Source: Rhodospirillaceae bacterium UBA1479 (lineage in GTDB: Bacteria; Pseudomonadota; Alphaproteobacteria; Rhodospirillales; Casp-alpha2). Taken from it: DNA of 64,000 bases. The notes beneath the pieces were generated by a model. It was not told the origin of the DNA. It was given only the letters and a program-made list of their open reading frames with translations, and did no database searches. This document shows, piece by piece, positions 8,400 to 15,922 of the stretch. Positions within the stretch are counted from its first letter, which is position 1. Each line of letters starts with the position of its first letter. The translations under genes were made by a program, and so were the position numbers. The stretch covers positions 293,365-357,364 of the forward strand of contig DCRZ01000008.1 in NCBI GenBank assembly GCA_002325375.1, read 5' to 3'.

Positions 8400-8837
8400 T
8401 TATAGCTTGAGAAGATGCGCGAAATTGTATCCCGCCATGGCCAGGCCAATCCATTCCGCAATCAGCCAGCCGCGCATCAGACGGGTCCAGACAGGGTTTT
8501 CAACATTGGGCGCACAACGCCACAGACTGACCGTCATCCAGATCAGATAAGGCACCGCCACCGCCGCGCCAAGGGCCATGCCGGTGATTCCGCCGACGTA
8601 ACCGCCCTGGGTATCCTGAGGCGCGAACACCAGGCCGAGCTGCAGACCGATGAAGATCATGGCAAGGACACAGGCAAGAACGACGCCCGTGCCGAACATG
8701 CCGTAAGCCCAGAACACGATCCATAGCCTCTCGCGGCCATGCCAGCAGCGGGAAAGGATCGGCTCCGGCGGCTCGTCGCCGGGCATTTCGCCGCCGCCGT
8801 GCAGGTTGATGTAAACGGGGGTCTGATCGTTGATCAT
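8400..8837 (-). CDS. Small inner-membrane protein, unrecognised (pair member 1)
   Basis: A 145-residue protein with about three hydrophobic helices, near residues 38-62, 78-102 and 118-140. No family was recognised. It carries a W-x-G-x3-L-x3-F-W-x2-G stretch (CWHGRERLWIVFWAYG) also found in the upstream protein. Its ATG (8837) overlaps the stop codon of that gene as ATGA, which indicates translational coupling. The next gene downstream is the thiolase, 18 bases away, so it may belong to the same transcript. No function is proposed. Confidence 0.75.
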   Translation of the reverse strand: MINDQTPVYINLHGGGEMPGDEPPEPILSRCWHGRERLWIVFWAYGMFGTGVVLACVLAMIFIGLQLGLVFAPQDTQGGYVGGITGMALGAAVAVPYLIWMTVSLWRCAPNVENPVWTRLMRGWLIAEWIGLAMAGYNFAHLLKL

Positions 8838-9226
8838 CGCGACAGCGCCACGAATGCGGAGGCCATGTTGGCGATCACCAACAAAGCCACCATGCCACGC
8901 GCCGTGGTCGGCCAAATACCCGGCGTTTCATGGTCGACGGACCGCCACACGCCAATGCACCACCACACGAAGGACGCCATCAGAATCCATTCACACAGCC
9001 GGAGCAGGCCATCGAGGACATAAAGTTCGCCCGCGAAATAAGGCGACTGCGGCACCCGGAACAGGTTGACCACCCCACGTTCGAGCGCAAAGCCGATAAA
9101 CCACACGGCGCCCCCACCCCAGAACATGCGCGCCAGGGGGATATTGCCCTTCCAGCCGTCGATGCACCAACGGGCCATGAATTGAGCCACGCCTTCCCGT
9201 TTCTGTTCATTCATCGGATCATTCAT
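8834..9226 (-). CDS. Small inner-membrane protein, unrecognised (pair member 2)
   Basis: A 130-residue protein with three probable membrane helices (about 30-55, 73-95 and 106-128). The motif GWKGNIPLARMFWGGG matches the W-x-G-x3-L-x3-F-W-x2-G pattern of the downstream protein, so the pair may be diverged duplicates. An alternative in-frame ATG at 9214 exists; neither start has a convincing ribosome binding site. It overlaps the downstream gene by four bases. Family and function were not recognised. Confidence 0.7.
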   Translation of the reverse strand: MNDPMNEQKREGVAQFMARWCIDGWKGNIPLARMFWGGGAVWFIGFALERGVVNLFRVPQSPYFAGELYVLDGLLRLCEWILMASFVWWCIGVWRSVDHETPGIWPTTARGMVALLVIANMASAFVALSR

Positions 9227-9235
9227 CGGACGCCC

Positions 9236-9703
9236 CTATCCAACCACGTCGGCGCGGCCCTGGACCCGCATCAAGGTTTGCTGCAGGGCGGCGCAGGGCA
9301 GCGCCTGGCCGTTCTTGACCACCACGACTTCGGCGCGGCTGACGGTCAGGGTCTTGCCCGGCCGCACCACATAGCCGCGGGCGATCAGTTCATCCCCGTC
9401 GGCGGGCGCCATCAGGTTCAGCTTGTATTCCACGGTCAGCACGCCGTCACCGGGCCCCATCAGGCTGAAAGCGGCGAACCCGCCGGCGCTGTCGGCGATG
9501 GTGCCGACGACACCGCCGTGGAAAAACCCGTGCTGCTGTGACACGGCGTCCGAATAGGGCAATTCGATCTCGCAATAGCCGGGCCGAACTTCGCCCAAAC
9601 GGGCACCGATATGGCCCATGATGCCCTGCTTGTCGAAACTGTCACGCACGCGTTGGGCAAAGGCGTCGTCGAAGGGCTGGAAGTCGGTGGTCATGATGTC
9701 CAT
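9236..9703 (-). CDS. PaaI family thioesterase (hotdog fold)
   Basis: A 155-residue hotdog-fold protein with the active-site motif QQHGFFHGGVVGTIADSAGGFAA, where the HGG loop and the following Asp are the PaaI/YbgC-type catalytic features. The central strand TVEYKLNLMAPADGDELIARG is also typical. Members hydrolyse acyl-CoA or aryl-CoA thioesters in the cytoplasm. The setting beside thiolase, SDR and enoyl-CoA hydratase fits a housekeeping role removing dead-end CoA esters. It ends only nine bases before the membrane-protein pair. Confidence 0.9.
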   Translation of the reverse strand: MDIMTTDFQPFDDAFAQRVRDSFDKQGIMGHIGARLGEVRPGYCEIELPYSDAVSQQHGFFHGGVVGTIADSAGGFAAFSLMGPGDGVLTVEYKLNLMAPADGDELIARGYVVRPGKTLTVSRAEVVVVKNGQALPCAALQQTLMRVQGRADVVG

Positions 9704-9785
9704 TGGGTTGCGGCGGCGTATCGCCGCCAGGGGGCCGCGCCCCCATTATCATCATCGAACGCGCCCCCGCCAGACCAATCGGTAG

Positions 9786-10613
9786 TTAGGTCCCGACCCG
9801 AAGCGGGCTGACCAGCCCGCGCAGGGTGGCAATCATGCTGAGCGGCACGATCTTGCCGGTCGCCGGGTTTTCCGCCGTCGGCTCGCCCGCGATGTTCATT
9901 TCGACCCGCACGATATCAGATTCGACGGTGATCCAATGGGTGTTGCGGGTGATCGTGGGGTCGGCCCAGACCTCATAGCGCGTTTCGTCGACGCCGAGAC
10001 CGGCCAAACCCAAGGCGACCGCCACGTTGACGTTGGCGGGGAATTTGTCGGCGGCGTCGCGGACCGAGCCCTCGAACAGCTTTTTCGGGGCGTTCAGCCC
10101 CATCAGGTTGATGCCTTGCTCCTGCACCCAGCGGGCCTTCTGAAACCCGGCGGGGGGCTTGTGGGTGCGCATGACGACCGACCGCAGGTTGCCTTCGGCG
10201 GCGGCGCGCACCGTGTCCAGGCCAACCAGCGCGCCCGTCGGCACGACGATGGTGGCGCCGGTTTCGCGGGCCCGGTCGACCAGGTCCATGTGATGAAGAA
10301 GCTGGCTGACCGAAAGCGGCACCAGGATGCGGCCCTGTTCGACCGCCGGGCCGCAAACGTCGAGAAAGTGTTCCGGCGGCGCGCATTCGACGATCACATC
10401 GGCGACGGCGGCCAGATCGGCCAGTTCCATCACCGGGGGCGGCGTCTTCAGATGGGCCAGGCGGCCGGCCGCCCGTTCCTTGTCGCCGGCCGATACCGCG
10501 ACCAGTTGCAGGCCCGGCTCCTCGCCGGAATCAAGCCATTCCACCACCGGCAGACCGACGGCGCCCAGGCCGCCCATGGCGACCCGCAGGGGGGTATTCT
10601 TGGTATTTTGCAA
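9786..10613 (-). CDS. Aspartate dehydrogenase-like NAD(P)-dependent oxidoreductase
   Basis: A 275-residue protein with an N-terminal Rossmann fold (RVAMGGLGAVGLPVVEWL), the central segment VPTGALVGLDTVRAAAEGNL, and the C-terminal motif GLGVDETRYEVWADPTITRNTHWI with the histidine typical of L-aspartate dehydrogenases. Such enzymes form iminoaspartate for NAD synthesis (NadX) or deaminate aspartate. No nadA or nadC is adjacent, so the physiological role is open. TTG 10613 is proposed as the start because a perfect GGAGGA lies eight bases upstream; the GTG at 10643 has no such site. It lies downstream of the MerR regulator and may be co-transcribed with it. Confidence 0.83.
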   Translation of the reverse strand: MQNTKNTPLRVAMGGLGAVGLPVVEWLDSGEEPGLQLVAVSAGDKERAAGRLAHLKTPPPVMELADLAAVADVIVECAPPEHFLDVCGPAVEQGRILVPLSVSQLLHHMDLVDRARETGATIVVPTGALVGLDTVRAAAEGNLRSVVMRTHKPPAGFQKARWVQEQGINLMGLNAPKKLFEGSVRDAADKFPANVNVAVALGLAGLGVDETRYEVWADPTITRNTHWITVESDIVRVEMNIAGEPTAENPATGKIVPLSMIATLRGLVSPLRVGT

Positions 10614-10686
10614 TGATGTATCCTCCGCTCCCTTCCATCTCACAGGGGCGGCCCAAAATCAATCTTGGTCACAAGGGATGGCGGGA

Positions 10687-11103
10687 TCAGCCGGCGGCCT
10701 TGGTGCGGACCGACGCCCGTTGGGCCAGAAGGTCCTGCGATTGGGCTTCCAGGCGGTCCAGTTCGGCCAGGGTCTCGGCGATGTCTTCCTGCTGGATGCG
10801 CAACTGTTCGCGCCGCAACTGAAGCTTGTCGATGAACAGCTTTAGCTGCGACACCTCGCTGGGATCGACGTCGTAAAGGTCGATCATTTCGCGAATCTCG
10901 TCGAGCGAGAAGCCCAGCCGCTTGCCCCGCATGATCAGACGCAGGCGCACATGATCGCGGGAACCGTAGACGCGGCGCTGACCGTCGCGCGCCGGAGTCA
11001 ACAGGCCCTTGTCCTCGTAGAACCGGATCGCGCGGGTGGTGATCCCGAATTCGCGGGCCAGTTCGGCGATGCCGAAGGTCGATTGTGTCTGGTCCAATGC
11101 CAT
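10687..11103 (-). CDS. liuR: MerR-family regulator, LiuR-like
   Basis: A 138-residue MerR-type regulator. The N-terminal winged helix is FGIAELAREFGITTRAIRFYEDKGLLTPARDGQRRVY, followed by a coiled-coil dimerisation helix (QLKLFIDKLQLRREQLRIQQEDI). There is no cysteine-rich metal site. The fold resembles LiuR, the branched-chain amino acid degradation regulator of proteobacteria. A perfect 16-bp palindrome at 11123-11138, about 20 bases upstream of the start, matches LiuR-type operators and implies autoregulation. Likely targets are acyl-CoA genes such as those at 4550-8381. The LiuR name is inferred from fold plus operator, not from an alignment. Confidence 0.75.
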   Translation of the reverse strand: MALDQTQSTFGIAELAREFGITTRAIRFYEDKGLLTPARDGQRRVYGSRDHVRLRLIMRGKRLGFSLDEIREMIDLYDVDPSEVSQLKLFIDKLQLRREQLRIQQEDIAETLAELDRLEAQSQDLLAQRASVRTKAAG

Positions 11104-11122
11104 GGCCGGACTGTAGCTAACG

Positions 11123-11138
11123 TTTACGTTAACGTAAA
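11123..11138. promoter_or_regulatory. Perfect 16-bp palindrome, LiuR-type operator
   Basis: TTTACGTTAACGTAAA is a perfect palindrome 19 bases upstream of the MerR regulator start. It is preceded by another AACGTT (11119-11124), so ACGT cores recur with helical spacing. Acyl-CoA-responsive MerR regulators such as LiuR bind ACGT-containing palindromes of this form. Autoregulation is inferred. Confidence 0.75.
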
Positions 11139-11189
11139 GTTTGCCGTGACGCCGCGAGCCGCCCTCCCCCGCCCCGGCCGGCGCAGCCC

Positions 11190-12605
11190 CTAGAGCAGGA
11201 ACAGCGCCGCCAGCCCCAGAAAGGCGAAGAAGCCGACCACGTCCGTGACCGTGGTCAGGAACACCGACGATGCAATGGCCGGATCGATCCCGAAACGGTC
11301 GAGAACGAGTGGAATCGCCGCCCCGGCCAGGCCCGCGACGACCATATTGATGATCATGGCCAGGCCGATGATCAGGCCGATCTGCGGGGTGTCGAACCAG
11401 AACCAGGCGATGGCGCCCGTGATGACGGCGAACAGCACCCCGTTGATGGCGCCGACCAGCACTTCCTTGCCGATCACGCGATACGCATTCGTCGCGGTCA
11501 GTTCGCGCATGGCCATGGCGCGCACGGCCACGGTCAGGGTCTGCGTGCCGGCATTGCCGCCCATGGAGGCGACGATGGGCATGAGAATGGCCAGGGCCAC
11601 GATCTGCTCCAGCGTCGTCGCGAACAGGCCGATCACCAGGGACGCCAGGATCGCCGTGAACAGATTGACCAGCAGCCAGCGGAACCGCGCCTTGGTGGTG
11701 TCGATGGCGGCGTCGTACAAATCGTCCTCGCCGACCCCGGCCAGCGCCAGCATGTCTTCCTCGTGTTCCTCGTGAATGACGTCGACGACGTCATCGATGG
11801 TGATGGCGCCGACCAGGCGCTGCGCCTCGTCGACCACGGGCGCGGATACCAGGTCGCGCTGGCGGAACAGAAAGGCGACGTCTTCCTGGTCCATGTTGAC
11901 GGAAATCAGCTTAAGTTCCGTCTCCATGATGTCCGAGACCTTCACGGGCCGCTTGGCGCGCAGCAGGTGGCTCAGATGGATCGATCCGACGGGTTTGTGC
12001 GTCGGGTCGACGACGAAGATGTCGTAGAACGAATCCGGCAGGATGTCGTCGTCGCCTTCGGCCGCTTGGCGCATGAAATCAATGGTCTGGCCCACGGTCC
12101 AATGGGTCGGCACCGTGACGATTTCCCGCTGCATCAGGCGGCCGGCGGATTCCTCCGGGTAGGACAGGCTTTGTTCGATCAGCCGCCGGTCCGGCGCCGG
12201 CATGGCGTCCAGCACCTTCTGCTGCTCGGGGGCCTCCATCTGGTTGACGATTTCGACCGCGTCGTCGGAATCCAGTTCCTGAACGTGGGCGGCGATCTGC
12301 TCCGGGGCCATGGCCTCGAAGATTTCCTCGCGCACCGACTCGTCCAGTTCGGCCAGCACGTCGGGCGCCATGTCCGGGCCGATCTCGGTGATCAGCTGTT
12401 CGCGGCGGTCAGCACTCAGGCGTTCGACGATGTCGGCGACGTCGGCGTAATGCAGGCCGTCGACCAGTTCCTTGAGGCCCGCGGTATCGCCCGTGTCCAG
12501 CGCCGTGATGACCGCGGCGTCGACATCGTCATGGGCGGGCTCGAGGCTTTCCTCCGGCTTGACGGCGGGATCCACCTCAAGCGTATCGTCCGGGCGCTCG
12601 CTCAT
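11190..12605 (-). CDS. mgtE: Magnesium transporter MgtE
   Basis: A 471-residue Mg2+ channel. The N-terminal superhelical MgtE_N domain spans roughly residues 30-155 (YADVADIVERLSADRREQL and repeats). Two CBS domains follow (about 160-290, ending in VGAITIDDVVDVIHEEHEEDM). The plug helix leads to five transmembrane helices with ILMPIVASMGGNAGTQTL, which holds the conserved Asn-Ala-Gly pore signature. Intracellular Mg2+ bound at the N and CBS domains closes the pore. Length is normal. No M-box riboswitch is apparent in the short upstream region, which holds the tRNA-Leu terminator. Confidence 0.96.
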   Translation of the reverse strand: MSERPDDTLEVDPAVKPEESLEPAHDDVDAAVITALDTGDTAGLKELVDGLHYADVADIVERLSADRREQLITEIGPDMAPDVLAELDESVREEIFEAMAPEQIAAHVQELDSDDAVEIVNQMEAPEQQKVLDAMPAPDRRLIEQSLSYPEESAGRLMQREIVTVPTHWTVGQTIDFMRQAAEGDDDILPDSFYDIFVVDPTHKPVGSIHLSHLLRAKRPVKVSDIMETELKLISVNMDQEDVAFLFRQRDLVSAPVVDEAQRLVGAITIDDVVDVIHEEHEEDMLALAGVGEDDLYDAAIDTTKARFRWLLVNLFTAILASLVIGLFATTLEQIVALAILMPIVASMGGNAGTQTLTVAVRAMAMRELTATNAYRVIGKEVLVGAINGVLFAVITGAIAWFWFDTPQIGLIIGLAMIINMVVAGLAGAAIPLVLDRFGIDPAIASSVFLTTVTDVVGFFAFLGLAALFLL

Positions 12606-12728
12606 GGCACGGGTCTCCGATCCAGGGGTCTAGGCTGCCGCAGATGGCGTGTGATTGCGGGCCGTCCGCACAGGGCCCGCGTGGAACCGACAATAGCCCG
12701 AATAGGTTACAATTTCGCCCGGAAAAGC

Positions 12729-12758
12729 AAAAAACCCGAGCCAAGGCCCGGGTTTTTT
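12729..12758 (-). terminator. Intrinsic terminator downstream of tRNA-Leu (bidirectional)
   Basis: AAAAAACCCG at 12729-12738 pairs with CGGGTTTTTT at 12749-12758, with further GC pairing inside the loop. On the minus strand it follows the tRNA-Leu 3' end by 17 bases and ends in six T. Because it begins with six A it could also stop plus-strand transcription. Confidence 0.85.
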
Positions 12759-12775
12759 CATGCAAATACAAGGTT

Positions 12776-12862
12776 TGGTGCGGTCGAGAAGACTCGAACT
12801 TCCACGGGATCTCTCCCACAGCGACCTCAACGCTGCGCGTCTACCAATTCCGCCACGACCGC
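12776..12862 (-). tRNA. tRNA-Leu (anticodon GAG)
   Basis: The minus strand folds as an 87-nt class II tRNA with encoded CCA. The acceptor stem GCGGTCG pairs with CGACCGC, followed by discriminator A and CCA at 12778-12776. The anticodon stem CAGCG/CGCTG encloses the loop TTGAGGT, so the anticodon is GAG and reads CUC and CUU leucine codons. The long variable arm (TGTGGGAGAGATCCCGT region) is the leucine type II arm, and the T arm carries GTTCGAGTC. It is divergent from lipB and followed by a terminator. Confidence 0.97.
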
Positions 12863-12972
12863 ATTTTTCCTTGCCGCAGGCACGTCACCTGCGAAATACA
12901 TGGCGGCAGATAGCAAATCGGCGCACCCATATCAAGCGGAAGCGCGACCACGGCGGAGCAAATAGGAAATTG

Positions 12973-13635
12973 ATGACGGACCAAGGCGTCGAATGGCGGA
13001 TATCGGACACGCCCGTGGCCTATGACGCGGCCGTGGCCGTGATGGAGGATCGCGTGGCCGCGATCCGCGCCGGCACCGCGCCGGAAATGGTCTGGCTGCT
13101 GGAGCATCCACCGCTCTACACCGCCGGGACCAGCGCCGATCCGGCGGAGTTGACGGACCCGGACCGCTTCCCCGTGCACAAGACCGGGCGCGGCGGGCGC
13201 TACACCTACCACGGCCCCGGACAGCGGGTCGGCTACGTGATGCTGGACCTGAAGCGGCGCGGCGAGGACGTGCGCGCCTTCGTCTGCGACCTGGAGAACT
13301 GGATCATCCAGGCCCTCGCCCGCTTCAACGTGACCGGCGAGCGGCGCGACGGCCGGGTCGGCATCTGGGTTTCCCGGGGGGCGCCGGGATCGAAGCTGTA
13401 CCGCGAAGACAAGATCGCCGCCATCGGCGTGCGCCTGCGCAAATGGGTGACCTTCCACGGGATGTCGCTGAACATCGAGCCGGACCTGTCCCATTTCGAC
13501 GGCATCGTGCCTTGCGGGATCGCGGAACACGGCGTGACGTCCCTGGTCGATCTCGGCATCACCGCATCGACGCCCGAGGTCGACGTGGTCCTGCGCCAGA
13601 CCTTCGAAGATGTATTCGGTAACCCCCAAGGCTAA
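12973..13635 (+). CDS. lipB: Octanoyltransferase LipB
   Basis: A 220-residue lipoyl(octanoyl) transferase that moves octanoate from acyl-carrier protein to lipoyl domains. Visible features are LLEHPPLYTAGTSA, the substrate loop GRGGRYTYHGPGQRVGYVMLDLK, the catalytic Lys147 (REDKIAAIGVRLRKW) and Cys181 (IVPCGIAEHGVTSL). ATG 12973 follows AGGAAA; the longer open frame upstream runs through the tRNA gene and is not coding. lipA is not nearby. It is followed immediately by a SnoaL-like gene whose start signals overlap the end of lipB. Confidence 0.95.
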   Translation: MTDQGVEWRISDTPVAYDAAVAVMEDRVAAIRAGTAPEMVWLLEHPPLYTAGTSADPAELTDPDRFPVHKTGRGGRYTYHGPGQRVGYVMLDLKRRGEDVRAFVCDLENWIIQALARFNVTGERRDGRVGIWVSRGAPGSKLYREDKIAAIGVRLRKWVTFHGMSLNIEPDLSHFDGIVPCGIAEHGVTSLVDLGITASTPEVDVVLRQTFEDVFGNPQG

Positions 13636-13645
13636 GGAGCGGAAT

Positions 13646-14044
13646 TTGCAGGACATCCCCGACAGGGCCGCCGTCGAGGCGGCCGGGCTCGACCTTCTCG
13701 ACCGCCACATGGCGGCGCTGAACGCCTACGACGCCAAGGCCATGGCCGCGTTGATGCATTTCCCCCATCCGCGCCTGGCCGAAGGCAAGGTCACCGTCTA
13801 TGACGGCCCGGACGCCAACCCCATGGACCTGTTCGACCGTCTGAAAGCCCAGGACAACTGGCACCACAGCGAATGGAACGAGCGCGAGCTGATCCAGTTC
13901 AACGCCGACAAGGCCCATTGGCGGCTGGTCTACACCCGTTTCCGCGCCGACGGCAGCGTCATCGGCGTATACGATTCCCTGTACATCCTGACCCACCTGA
14001 ACGGCCGCTGGGGCATTCAGGCGCGGTCCAGCTTCGGGCCCTGA
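13646..14044 (+). CDS. SnoaL-like/DUF4440-type NTF2-fold protein
   Basis: A 132-residue small protein starting LQDIPDRAAVEAAGLDLLDRHMAALNAYDAKAM and ending IGVYDSLYILTHLNGRWGIQARSSFGP. This is the cone-shaped NTF2-like fold of SnoaL-type or DUF4440-type proteins. TTG 13646 is proposed as the start because AAGGAG lies at 13634-13639 with ideal spacing and overlaps the lipB stop; an ATG at 13610 would sit inside lipB without a ribosome binding site. Tight spacing suggests co-transcription with lipB. Function unknown; members range from isomerases to ligand-binding proteins. Confidence 0.75.
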   Translation: MQDIPDRAAVEAAGLDLLDRHMAALNAYDAKAMAALMHFPHPRLAEGKVTVYDGPDANPMDLFDRLKAQDNWHHSEWNERELIQFNADKAHWRLVYTRFRADGSVIGVYDSLYILTHLNGRWGIQARSSFGP

Positions 14045-14053
14045 CGGCGCCGC

Positions 14054-15013
14054 CTACTCGAATTCCATCTGCACGAACACACGCCCGGCGTTGCGGGTCG
14101 CCAGTTGCTTGAAGGTGTCCAAATGGGCATAGGGCGACTGGTCCACGTAATAGGCGCCTTTCAGGTCGCCGCCGCCCTCCAGATGTTCGCGGATCTTGCC
14201 GCGCAGATAGACCAGATAGTCACGGGTATAGCGCCGCACCTGGGCCATGTTGGTGGGATGGCCGTGGCCGGGGATGACGTAGGTCGCCTTCAGCGCCTCG
14301 AACGGGCCGTCCCAGGTTGCGATCCAGCCCTTGGAATCCGTGTCGTCAAAGAGCGGCGGCATGCGTTCGTGGAACGCTATGTCGCCGGCGATGACCAGGG
14401 ATTGCTTGGGCAGCCAGACCTGGGTGTCGCCGGGGCTATGGGCCGGGCCCAGGTGCAGGACCTCGATACGAAACGCGCCCATCTCGATCACCCGCTTGTC
14501 GGTGAAGGTTTCCGTCGGCCCGACAATCCGCGTGCCCTCGGCCCGCTCCTTCAAAACGCGCTGGGCCGAGGCCAGGATCTGCGCGCCCCGGGCCGCGAAT
14601 TCCTTGGCCGCGTCCTGATGCGCCAGGATCGGCACCTTCTGCTCGGCCCAGTATGAATTGCCGAGCATGGCATGGCCCTGGCCGTTTTCGTTGATGACCA
14701 GCTTGACCGGCTGCGGGGTGATACGCTTGATCTCGTCGTGCAACGCCTTGGCCAGCAAATAGGCCCCGCCGCCGTTGACCACGATCACGCCGTCGCCGGT
14801 GACGATGAAGCTGAGGTTGTTGTTGTGTCCCCAGTTTTCGTAAGTCGGCGGCGCCGTCGCGCCGATCGCCGACCACACATGGGGGATGACCTCGACCGGC
14901 TTGGCGTACAGGGCGGAGGCCGGATACTGGTCGGCGATGGCCTCGCTGGCCCGTGCATCGGCGGCGGCGGCGATGCCGAGAATGACGCAGATCAATGCGA
15001 ATAAACGTTTCAT
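14054..15013 (-). CDS. Exported MBL-fold protein with altered metal-binding motif
   Basis: A 319-residue metallo-beta-lactamase-fold protein with a Sec signal peptide (MKRLFALICVILGIAAAADARA). The usual HxHxDH motif is replaced by N108-E-N110-G-Q112-G-H114, and the VDTG aspartate is N80 (VVNGGG). The later ligand positions are kept: His192 (LGPAHSPGD), Asp211 (IAGDIAFH) and a histidine in IPGHGHPT. The overall sequence resembles periplasmic MBL proteins of quinoprotein-associated systems (SoxH-like). The first metal site is probably lost or altered, so hydrolase activity is uncertain. It is divergent from an exported HbpS-like protein. Confidence 0.85.
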   Translation of the reverse strand: MKRLFALICVILGIAAAADARASEAIADQYPASALYAKPVEVIPHVWSAIGATAPPTYENWGHNNNLSFIVTGDGVIVVNGGGAYLLAKALHDEIKRITPQPVKLVINENGQGHAMLGNSYWAEQKVPILAHQDAAKEFAARGAQILASAQRVLKERAEGTRIVGPTETFTDKRVIEMGAFRIEVLHLGPAHSPGDTQVWLPKQSLVIAGDIAFHERMPPLFDDTDSKGWIATWDGPFEALKATYVIPGHGHPTNMAQVRRYTRDYLVYLRGKIREHLEGGGDLKGAYYVDQSPYAHLDTFKQLATRNAGRVFVQMEFE

Positions 15014-15155
15014 GTGGGAGTCCTGTCGTCGTTGCAGGGTGGTGACCCGGTTGGGGATTGCTCAACTATGCGATAACAATTACAAAAAGTCGAATATGAG
15101 ATTTCGCGCGGATGCATCTTCGCCCGCCCGCGCCCCAAATGGGAGGATCACCACC

Positions 15156-15665
15156 ATGAAACAGTTGCATGCCGCCCTCGCCGCCGCCGCTCTTGCCGTC
15201 ACGGCCCTTGCCGCCCCGCCCGCACAGGCGGAGGGTGAAATCATCAAGGTTCGCATCATGTCGTCGGACCTGGCGGCCACGATCGCCCAGGGCGCTGTCC
15301 ACACCTGCCGGGAAAAGGGATATCAGGCCGCGGCTGTTGTGCTTGACCGGGCCGGCAACATGATCGCCGCCCAGCGCGATACCCTGGCCAGCCGCCATAC
15401 CCTGGAAATCGCCGAACGCAAGGCCGGGCTGGTCGTCATGTCCGGCGTTGATTCCGGCGACATGCGCAAGAACCGCGACGACATCCGCCCCGAATTGAAC
15501 CAGATGCAGGGCATCATCGTGATGGACGGCGGGGTGCAGATTCGCGTTGCCGGCTCCCTCGTGGGTGCTGTCGGCGTGTCCGGCGCGCCGGGCGGAGACA
15601 TCGACGCGGAATGCGCGCGCGGCGGCATCGACAAGGTGCGCGATATCCTCGACTTCGCGGATTGA
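15156..15665 (+). CDS. Exported heme-binding HbpS/GlcG family protein
   Basis: A 169-residue protein with a cleavable signal peptide (MKQLHAALAAAALAVTALAAPPAQA). The mature part has the GlcG/HbpS fold: GAVHTCREKGYQAAAVVLDRAGNMIAAQRD, then GIIVMDGGVQIRVAGSLVGAVGVSGAPGGDIDAECARGGI. Family members bind heme or cobalamin-like ligands; in Streptomyces HbpS senses redox stress. The start ATG 15156 follows a strong GGGAGG at 15141-15146; the open frame extends further upstream without such a site. A periplasmic location is expected. The 142-bp gap to the divergent MBL-fold gene probably holds both promoters. Confidence 0.85.
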   Translation: MKQLHAALAAAALAVTALAAPPAQAEGEIIKVRIMSSDLAATIAQGAVHTCREKGYQAAAVVLDRAGNMIAAQRDTLASRHTLEIAERKAGLVVMSGVDSGDMRKNRDDIRPELNQMQGIIVMDGGVQIRVAGSLVGAVGVSGAPGGDIDAECARGGIDKVRDILDFAD

Positions 15666-15717
15666 GCGCTTGTCACGGCAGCGAAAATGACAAAAACCTG
15701 ACAAAAAATTGCGTTTT

Positions 15718-15729
15718 ATCGTATACAAT
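15718..15729. promoter_or_regulatory. GTATAC-centred imperfect palindrome, GntR-like
   Basis: ATCGTATACAAT differs at one position from the perfect ATTGTATACAAT at 30619-30630. It lies in the 257-bp AT-rich gap between the HbpS-like gene and the chemoreceptor gene. It may be coincidental. Confidence 0.3.
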
Positions 15730-15750
15730 TTTATGTCAGACGAAATTAAA

Positions 15751-15772
15751 AAACAGCTCTAATAGGCTGTTT
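15751..15772 (+). terminator. Hairpin terminator candidate after the HbpS-like gene
   Basis: AAACAGC (15751-15757) pairs with GCTGTTT (15766-15772) around an eight-base loop, followed by ATATAATTATTTT. The stem is short and the tail is only moderately T-rich. The rest of the gap (15666-15922) is unusually AT-rich for this genome and probably carries the chemoreceptor promoter. Confidence 0.5.
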
Positions 15773-15922
15773 TATATAATTATTTTAATTCCACCGTTCG
15801 GTCTTATTTTTAAAGTATGACTAACGGCCAGATTTCTCCGCTTAAATATAACGTGTATTGCCGACCATTGCCGCGGACCGGGCCGGTCCGCGCGGCATCG
15901 CGTATGAAGGAGAGTCCGCACC

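Noticed and set aside
12760..12972. N-terminal extension of lipB through the tRNA-Leu gene
   Set aside because: The extension is the reverse complement of the tRNA. The conserved LipB N-terminus starts at 12973 behind AGGAAA.
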